A stretch of DNA of 64,000 nt from an uncultured Alphaproteobacteria bacterium. GTDB taxonomy: Bacteria; Pseudomonadota; Alphaproteobacteria; RF32; CAG-239. How positions within the stretch are numbered: the stretch's first letter is position 1; each line of letters opens with the position of its first letter. Shown piece by piece: positions 60,050-64,000 of the stretch. Made by a program: the position numbers and the translations under genes. Below the pieces are notes generated by a model. That model ran no database searches and was not told the origin of the DNA. It saw nothing but the letters and a program-made list of their open reading frames with translations. The stretch is taken from contig CABQIK010000002.1 of NCBI GenBank assembly GCA_902464275.1, positions 1-64,000 of the forward strand. The letters are read 5' to 3'.

Positions 60050-60143
60050 TACAACTTATGCACAGCACGGACTCGTAAATATTGCAAAAAAAAAACGCGG
60101 AGTAAAATCTTCTTAAATTAACTGTTTTGAGGAGATTTTTAAT
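60050..60143 (+). promoter_or_regulatory. Conserved upstream block of pilin cassette 10
   Basis: TTATGCACA (60056-60064), 11-nt spacer, TAAATATTGC, A10, then CGCGGAGTAAAATCTTCTT, whose AAAATCTTCT pairs with AGGAGATTTT. The outer GAGC/GCTC of the stem is lost. Confidence 0.8.
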
Positions 60144-60899
60144 ATGAAATCACATTTTAGCCGCTTTTTACACATCACATCGTCATATTCGGGCTTGACC
60201 CGAATATCCAGGTGGAAAAAATTTGCTACTTGGTTTGACCTGGACACTCCGGTCAAGCCCGATAATGACAGCTTGTGTGCTGGTCGGTCTATGGTGGAAA
60301 TGCTTGGCGTTCTGGCAATTATCGGAGTCTTATCCGTCGGGGCGATTGCCGGATACAGTAAAGCGATGTTTAAGTACAAATTAAATCAGCATGCACAAGC
60401 GGTTAATATGTTGATAAATAATGCGCTTTCAATTAAAGATCAATTACAACATAAACTTAACGCGACCACATATTACGGAACCCTGTTGCACAAAATGAAT
60501 CTGTTACCCGACGGTATAGAATATATTTCTGATACCACATTAAAAGAAAAGTATTTCAATAGCAATATTATGGTTTATTATATGCATAAGGAAGGTTTTG
60601 AAGACTTTGGCGGAATAGAGTTTAGCTTCAATCCCACAGCACAAGGTGCGGAAGTTTGCCGCAACATTGCATTTGCCGCCAAAGAAAATGCCGCTAATTT
60701 ATGGGAGCTTGAAACATATAAATATTTTAATGACACAACTTCAGGTGACGGTAAATTCATCGGGCATATATACGGTGATTCCTATTGTACAGAAGAAAAA
60801 AGCTGCCTGCGTGATTTGGACTTAAACAAAATAGAAAAATTGTGCAACGATTGCAATGAAAAACGTTGCATGTTGTATGTTTTGTGGGAAAACCGCTAA
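60144..60899 (+). CDS. Prepilin-like protein, cassette copy 10, leader enlarged by a palindromic element
   Basis: 251 residues. The leader is 47 residues instead of 6, ending CAG before mature RSMVEMLGVLAIIGVLS. About 30 of the extra residues (SSYSGLTRISRWKK..., LDTPVKPDNDS) are translated from an in-frame inverted-repeat element (60181-60270). The mature part is close to copy 3 (MLINNALSIKDQLQ, YYGTLLHKMNLLPDGIEYISD) with VCRNIAFAAKENAANLW and IYGDSYC...CLRDLDLNKIEKLCNDC...C. If prepilin peptidase still cuts after Gly47, the mature pilin is normal. Whether the long positive leader still enters the Sec route is uncertain. Confidence 0.85.
   Translation: MKSHFSRFLHITSSYSGLTRISRWKKFATWFDLDTPVKPDNDSLCAGRSMVEMLGVLAIIGVLSVGAIAGYSKAMFKYKLNQHAQAVNMLINNALSIKDQLQHKLNATTYYGTLLHKMNLLPDGIEYISDTTLKEKYFNSNIMVYYMHKEGFEDFGGIEFSFNPTAQGAEVCRNIAFAAKENAANLWELETYKYFNDTTSGDGKFIGHIYGDSYCTEEKSCLRDLDLNKIEKLCNDCNEKRCMLYVLWENR
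60181..60270. repeat. Palindromic element inside the pilin 10 leader (Rickettsia-palindrome-like)
   Basis: The left arm starts CGTCATATTCGGGCTTGACC (60181-60213) and the right arm ends GGTCAAGCCCGATAATGACA (60239-60270). Read from outside inwards the arms match in about 25 of 33 positions, with both ending in the same TCCAGGT. About 25 bp separate them. It is inserted in frame. Confidence 0.75.
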
Positions 60900-60900
60900 A

Positions 60901-60992
60901 TACAACTTATGCACAGCACGGACTCGTAAATATTGCAAAAAAAAAACGCGGAGTAAAATCTTCTCAAAACTAACTTTTTGAGGAGATTTTTT
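60901..60992 (+). promoter_or_regulatory. Conserved upstream block of pilin cassette 11
   Basis: TTATGCACA (60907-60915), 11-nt spacer, TAAATATTGC, A10, CGCGGAGTAAAATCTTCTCAAAA paired with TTTTTGAGGAGATTTT. It shares the GGAGTAAAA variant with cassette 10, directly upstream. Confidence 0.8.
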
Positions 60993-61700
60993 ATGTTTAT
61001 TCTAAAAAATAATCCAAGCCTGCGGAGAATGAGTCAGATGCGACGGAATTTTGGAGCGACTTGTACACAAAAAGGTACACGAGCGAGAAAATCCCTAGTA
61101 GATGACCATTATACGCAGGCCCTAGGGCGGTCTATGGTGGAAATGCTGGGAGTTCTTGCCATTATCGGGGTACTGTCGGTTGGGGCGATTGCCGGATATA
61201 GTAAGGCGATGATGAAGTATAAATTAAATAAGCAATCAGAGCAATTAACTCAAATTCTGTTTTCATTAGAACATTACCGCGAAATGCTTGGCCGCGACCG
61301 CAACAATATTGCAACAAACACTTCTATAATCACTTTGCTCACCAAACTGAACGCCATTCCGCTTGAAATGATTAGACCGAATGATAATTTACAAATTTAC
61401 GATGTTTTTGGTAATCGTGTCAGTATTAGCTATTACGGAAACGGTTATTCTTATAACCTTGCGGTTTATTATCAACCCGACCAATATGATGTTTGCAATA
61501 ATGTGTTTGAGCTGATTAAAGCCAATAGCGAAAAACTTTACTCTGTGGGTGTTAAACTAGATCAAACCGGTGATTTTGCTTCTCCGGCGTTATATGGAAA
61601 AACTATAAACAATATCAACAAAAGCGATATTTATGATTACTGCGCTTTATGCAAAAGCGGTCCTCGCTGCCGTGTTTCCGCCAATTTCAAATTTGAGTAA
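60993..61700 (+). CDS. Prepilin-like protein, cassette copy 11, leader enlarged by a second kind of element
   Basis: 235 residues from the ATG at 60993. The leader is 45 residues; residues about 9-43 come from a TGCGGA...ACGCAGG palindrome (61018-61122). Then follow G|RSMVEMLGVLAIIGVLS and GAIAGYSKAMMKYKLNK. The body is the most divergent (LTQILFSLEHYREMLGRD, LTKLNAIPLEMIRPND, VCNNVFELIKANSEKL, ALYGKTINNINKSDIYDYCALCKSGPRC) but keeps the terminal Cys cluster. The shorter spacing of the LYGK region lacks the first Cys pair. Confidence 0.83.
   Translation: MFILKNNPSLRRMSQMRRNFGATCTQKGTRARKSLVDDHYTQALGRSMVEMLGVLAIIGVLSVGAIAGYSKAMMKYKLNKQSEQLTQILFSLEHYREMLGRDRNNIATNTSIITLLTKLNAIPLEMIRPNDNLQIYDVFGNRVSISYYGNGYSYNLAVYYQPDQYDVCNNVFELIKANSEKLYSVGVKLDQTGDFASPALYGKTINNINKSDIYDYCALCKSGPRCRVSANFKFE
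61018..61122. repeat. TGCGGA...ACGCAGG palindromic element, copy 3, inside the pilin 11 leader
   Basis: Starts GCCTGCGGAGAATGAGTCAG and ends GATGACCATTATACGCAGGC. Inner pairs include TTGTACAC/GGTACACGA-like arms. The two ends match copies at 38434 and 53048. The insert keeps the reading frame. Confidence 0.72.
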
Positions 61701-61739
61701 AAAACAAAACAGAACATATTAAATTATCGTAACAATACA

Positions 61740-61770
61740 CAAAGAGCCTTGATTTTTCAAGGCTTTAAAA
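61740..61770 (-). terminator. Terminator between pilin 11 and the tRNA-Thr repeats
   Basis: AAAGAGCCTTGA-TTTT-TCAAGGCTTT, usable in both directions; on the minus strand it follows the last tRNA 3' remnant. Confidence 0.65.
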
Positions 61771-61822
61771 TGGTGCCGGTTATGTGACTTGAACACACGA
61801 CCCACGCTATTTAGAATGCGGC

Positions 61823-61941
61823 GAGGATAAAAATTGCTCCGGTGGAGCAATTTTTGACGCAGCGGGATAGTTTGTCGCCAAGGCGGCAAGCGACAGCGCA
61901 GGAGCCGCGGCGTTACAAACAGACTGACCGCAGCGAGTTAG
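61823..61941. repeat. tRNA-linked element E, Thr copy 1
   Basis: GAGGATAAAAATTGCTCC-GGTG-GGAGCAATTTTTGACGC, then a GC-rich block with AGTTTGTCGCC, GCGACAGCGCAGGAGCC and ACCGCAGCGAGTTAG. The block order matches 38289-38410. Confidence 0.6.
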
Positions 61942-61985
61942 CGATTGACCGCAGGGCAGAGCTTACGAGCCAGAGCTAGCAACGC

Positions 61986-62019
61986 AAAAATCCCCGTTGC
62001 TTTAGCGGCGGGGATTTTT
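61986..62019 (-). terminator. Terminator hairpin in tandem unit 1
   Basis: AAAAATCCCCG...CGGGGATTTTT; on the minus strand it lies just after the tRNA 3' remnant of the next unit. Confidence 0.7.
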
Positions 62020-62097
62020 ACTTAAAAGGTATCTCTTAAAAAAACTGGTGCCGGTTATGTGACTTGAACACACGACCCACGCCATTTAGAATGCGGC

Positions 62098-62216
62098 GAG
62101 GATAAAAATTGCTCCGGTGGAGCAATTTTTGACGCAGCGGGATAGTTTGTCGCCAAGGCGGCAAGCGACAGCGCAGGAGCCGCGGCGTTACAAACAGACT
62201 GACCGCAGCGAGTTAG
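62098..62216. repeat. tRNA-linked element E, Thr copy 2
   Basis: Identical to the copy at 61823-61941 by direct reading. Confidence 0.6.
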
Positions 62217-62260
62217 CGATTGACCGCAGGGCAGAGCTTACGAGCCAGAGCTAGCAACGC

Positions 62261-62294
62261 AAAAATCCCCGTTGCTTTAGCGGCGGGGATTTTT
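62261..62294 (-). terminator. Terminator hairpin after tRNA-Thr
   Basis: Same hairpin as at 61986; on the minus strand it follows the intact tRNA by about 27 bp. Confidence 0.7.
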
Positions 62295-62320
62295 ACTTAA
62301 AAGGTATCTCTTAAAAAAAC

Positions 62321-62396
<76 letters not shown>

Positions 62397-62440
62397 GCTG
62401 TTCTTAAATTACATAAACCGACCTAAAAATCAAGTATTAT

Positions 62441-62504
62441 TTTTGTACAAAAATTTTATCTTTTGTACAAAGTTCTTTACTTCAGGCATAAACAGCGGTA
62501 TAGT
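62441..62504 (+). promoter_or_regulatory. Tandem TTTTGTACAA operators and promoter
   Basis: TTTTGTACAA occurs at 62441 and 62461, exactly 20 bp apart, each centred on the palindrome TGTACA. A promoter follows: TTTACT (62476-62481), 17 bp, TATAGT (62499-62504). The sites end just upstream of the -35, which suits an activator as well as a repressor. Confidence 0.55.
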
Positions 62505-62534
62505 ATGCCCAATAACAAACAAATTTTGTAAATT

Positions 62535-63161
62535 ATGAAAAAAATAAAAGTATTCTCCTCCGCTTTGGAGATACGCCCTGCCAGTACCATTTTCGGTACG
62601 GAATTTCAGGCTGTAAAGCTCAGTTTTGAGCAGGCAATGGCTTTCAACTCGGGATTTCACTCATTTGAGCACATGTTGGGAACCTATGGAAAATCAAAGG
62701 TTTTAAGGCTTGGCGAACAATATGACGGTTATGTGGCCGTATATTACAACAAATGGCAACAAGACGTAATAAGGTTGCGCGGCGCAGTTGTGCATTTTTC
62801 AGAATCTGAGATTCTCAACATGATGCCTTCAGCCTTGCGTGATGCCGCACTCAAAAATGCCGCCTACAAAGTTGTTTACAACACTGCCGGCGGAGAGCAA
62901 GTTCAGGGAGCTGCGCTATATGTGTGGACATTCAGCGGCTGTAACTTTGCCAGGCATATTCACGCCCTGCAAACGGAAAGAAAGATGTCGCTTTCTATCT
63001 GTCCTGACGTCTTAGACGCGAGCATCAAGAACAAAATTTTCCAGTCACTGACCGCCGATGAGGCCGTCAGCATTACGGAAGATGAAGATGATGTTTTGCT
63101 AAGCTATCTCGGTAAACCTTTTTACATGAAGTTCATTGTTGAAGTTCCCGATGAGGAATAA
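62535..63161 (+). CDS. Uncharacterised 208-residue protein
   Basis: I do not recognise the family. It is soluble, with no signal peptide. Visible parts: a strand-rich N-terminus (KKIKVFSSALEIRPASTIF), an aromatic middle (YDGYVAVYYNKWQQDVIRL, ALYVWTFSGCNF) and a very acidic end (ITEDEDDVLLSYLGK..., VPDEE). The start ATG at 62535 lacks a strong Shine-Dalgarno. The promoter and paired operators upstream indicate a regulated single gene. Base use is less A/T-biased than its neighbours, similar to the unknown gene at 11674. Confidence 0.6.
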   Translation: MKKIKVFSSALEIRPASTIFGTEFQAVKLSFEQAMAFNSGFHSFEHMLGTYGKSKVLRLGEQYDGYVAVYYNKWQQDVIRLRGAVVHFSESEILNMMPSALRDAALKNAAYKVVYNTAGGEQVQGAALYVWTFSGCNFARHIHALQTERKMSLSICPDVLDASIKNKIFQSLTADEAVSITEDEDDVLLSYLGKPFYMKFIVEVPDEE

Positions 63162-63179
63162 AGCAAAACCGCCTTGATG

Positions 63180-63217
63180 CAAAACCCCGCTAACATATTA
63201 TTTAGCGGGGTTTTTAC
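63180..63217. terminator. Bidirectional terminator
   Basis: ACCCCGCTAA (63184-63193) pairs with TTAGCGGGGT (63202-63211), flanked by A and T runs, between convergent genes. Confidence 0.8.
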
Positions 63218-63235
63218 TGTAAGCCGTATAAATTA

Positions 63236-64000
63236 TCAGCGCGAATGATTATTTTTTAATGACAATGCCAAAGCGCCGGTTTGGTACTGATTAATCAGAG
63301 TTTGTAATTTTTTAGCTCCAAATTTTTCAGCATAACTGTATACCCTGTCCGTAAAATATGATTTAGGCTGATTTTCAATACCAAAAATTTTACTTTCTAA
63401 AATTTGCTGCGCTCGTTGCACATCTTCTGAAGGCACACGCTTTTCCGTTTGCGCATAAAGCTTGGCAAAAGCTTGCGCAAAATTGTTAATTGACGGCAAC
63501 ACCGGTAAAAATTTGCGCTCTGCAAAAACATCTGCCGCCGCTGACAACATTTTATCATCGGCTTTAGCATAATTTACGTTTTGCAAATTGATGTTTTTAT
63601 CGCTGAACATAGCAAACAATTCAGGGCTTTTAAGTGCCAAAGCTTTGCTGCTCCATGTGCTTTCTGCGCGGTTTAAGGCTTCGCTTTGATTTTTGTTAAA
63701 AGGCCATTTTTCCCACTTGCCAATACTTTCAGGGTCATCCGGTTTGCGGATAGGCATGCCATGCTGCATTGCTGAAAATATATCTTTAACCAGTTGTTCA
63801 TTATTTTGTGCAAGCGCATAATCCAACAAAAAATTATTGTGCTTATCAACGGCAAACAACACATTTTGCGGAACTTTGGCGGCATCAAAATCGCCGGATT
63901 CAATTTGCTTGCAACAATCGGCAAAAGCGGTTTGCATATCGTTTATATAATTTTGATATTTGTTGGCATATACTGCGCCGGCATTGGTAACCTGCGTGGC
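63236..64000 (-). CDS. Uncharacterised protein, 5' end beyond the window
   Basis: The frame stays open from the stop at 63236 through a Met at 63937 to the window edge (adding ATQVTNAGAVYANKYQNYIND), so the gene is cut off. The visible 254 residues are soluble and helical, with segments such as NNFLLDYALAQNNEQLVKDIFSAM that look like single ankyrin-type repeats (helix-turn-helix with a DYALAQ-like core). The KSPELFAMFSDKNINLQNV stretch may be another. An ankyrin-like or helical-repeat protein is possible; no function is assigned. Confidence 0.55.
   Translation of the reverse strand, partial: ATQVTNAGAVYANKYQNYINDMQTAFADCCKQIESGDFDAAKVPQNVLFAVDKHNNFLLDYALAQNNEQLVKDIFSAMQHGMPIRKPDDPESIGKWEKWPFNKNQSEALNRAESTWSSKALALKSPELFAMFSDKNINLQNVNYAKADDKMLSAAADVFAERKFLPVLPSINNFAQAFAKLYAQTEKRVPSEDVQRAQQILESKIFGIENQPKSYFTDRVYSYAEKFGAKKLQTLINQYQTGALALSLKNNHSR

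Larger units (their letters stand above)
61771..62320. repeat. Two 275-bp tandem units beside tRNA-Thr
   Basis: Units 61771-62045 and 62046-62320 differ at a single position (T61808 versus C62083). Each begins with about 52 bp matching the 3' part of the adjacent tRNA-Thr (T arm, variable loop and part of the anticodon arm, ending in the encoded CCA), then an E-type element with GAGGATAAAAA-hairpin-TTTTT, a GC-rich segment, and a terminator hairpin (AAAAATCCCC...GGGGATTTTT). I see no protein gene here. A third start of the unit is the intact tRNA itself. Confidence 0.88.

Noticed and set aside
59..61700. Diversity-generating retroelement acting on the pilins
   Set aside because: No reverse transcriptase and no template/variable repeat pair with adenine-biased changes is visible; differences between copies are spread over the bodies and include indels.
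61771..62320. Two additional tRNA-Thr genes
   Set aside because: Each unit has only the 3' part; the D arm, the 5' acceptor strand and the normal anticodon loop are missing.

Overview
The window is chromosomal DNA of an AT-rich alphaproteobacterium, probably an uncultured host-associated lineage (the lineage is an inference). The evidence for the class is a GTTC-N7-GTTC LexA box in front of a Y-family polymerase, a phased TTAA-N7-TTAA array of the CtrA type, and alphaproteobacterial gene neighbourhoods (SPOR protein-nagZ-tatA, lptF-lptD-surA-rsmA, rplU-rpmA-obgE-rsfS). Most of the sequence is compactly packed housekeeping genes with short spacers and many 1-30 bp overlaps.

The striking content is a dispersed family of eleven type IV prepilin-like genes (59, 1112, 20793, 29484, 31003, 39894, 46392, 51507, 52382, 60144 and 60993, all on the + strand), plus one possible C-terminal remnant (11405). 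Each has a short leader ending in Gly, a nearly invariant GRSMVEMLGVLAIIGVLS segment with Glu at +5 of the predicted mature protein, and a variable C-terminal body with conserved cysteines. Each lies alone between unrelated housekeeping genes and carries its own nearly identical upstream block of about 95 bp. The block holds a perfect DnaA-box 9-mer (TTATGCACA or TTATACACA), a fixed 11-nt spacer, TAAATATTGC, an A9-A10 tract, and a hairpin that buries the Shine-Dalgarno sequence directly before the ATG. In ten of the eleven copies the anti-SD strand is intact; copy 5 has lost it. No pilus assembly ATPase, platform protein or prepilin peptidase lies in the window. Two copies (10 and 11) carry unrelated palindromic repeat elements inserted in frame between the start codon and the prepilin cleavage site, so the extra residues would fall in the discarded leader.

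Region by region: 1-2.2 kb, pilins 1 and 2 with a palindromic element between them; 2.2-9.0 kb (minus), murJ, DUF2333, nfuA, a Bax-like protein, a glyoxalase II-like protein, a sensor kinase and infA; 9.1-11.6 kb, a tiny basic protein, rlmH and an exported HExxH protein; 11.7-18.4 kb (minus), LPS export and outer-membrane biogenesis (lptF, lptD, surA), rsmA and grpE; 18.6-23.9 kb, glycogen synthase, pilin 3 and the nucleoside salvage operon cdd-punA-deoA; 24-29.3 kb, a large AsmA-like protein and galU; 29.4-31.7 kb, pilins 4 and 5 around an MNT/HEPN-like pair; 31.7-38 kb, prmA, an aminopeptidase P, an acyl-ACP thioesterase, a lytic transglycosylase behind a CtrA-type array, and an N-formylglutamate amidohydrolase-like protein; 38.1-39.7 kb, tRNA-Val with a duplicated 3' end and a Fic protein; 39.9-46 kb, pilin 6, xerC, rpmG, an S41 peptidase, xthA, a SPOR protein, nagZ and tatA; 46-51 kb, pilin 7, rsfS-obgE-rpmA-rplU, a nuclease and a lipoprotein; 51.4-54.6 kb, pilins 8 and 9, nfeD and a stomatin-like gene; 54.8-60 kb, a DHH-like protein, a glycosyltransferase, an MBL hydrolase and an SOS-controlled Y-family polymerase; 60-64 kb, pilins 10 and 11, tRNA-Thr with two 275-bp tandem units carrying tRNA 3' remnants, and two uncharacterised genes.

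Four families of non-coding repeats are superimposed: GC-rich hairpin elements just upstream of pilins 2, 7, 8 and 9; about 100-bp TGCGGA...ACGCAGG palindromes (three copies); a Rickettsia-palindrome-like element (one copy); and a related ~120-bp element joined to tRNA 3' halves at both tRNA loci.
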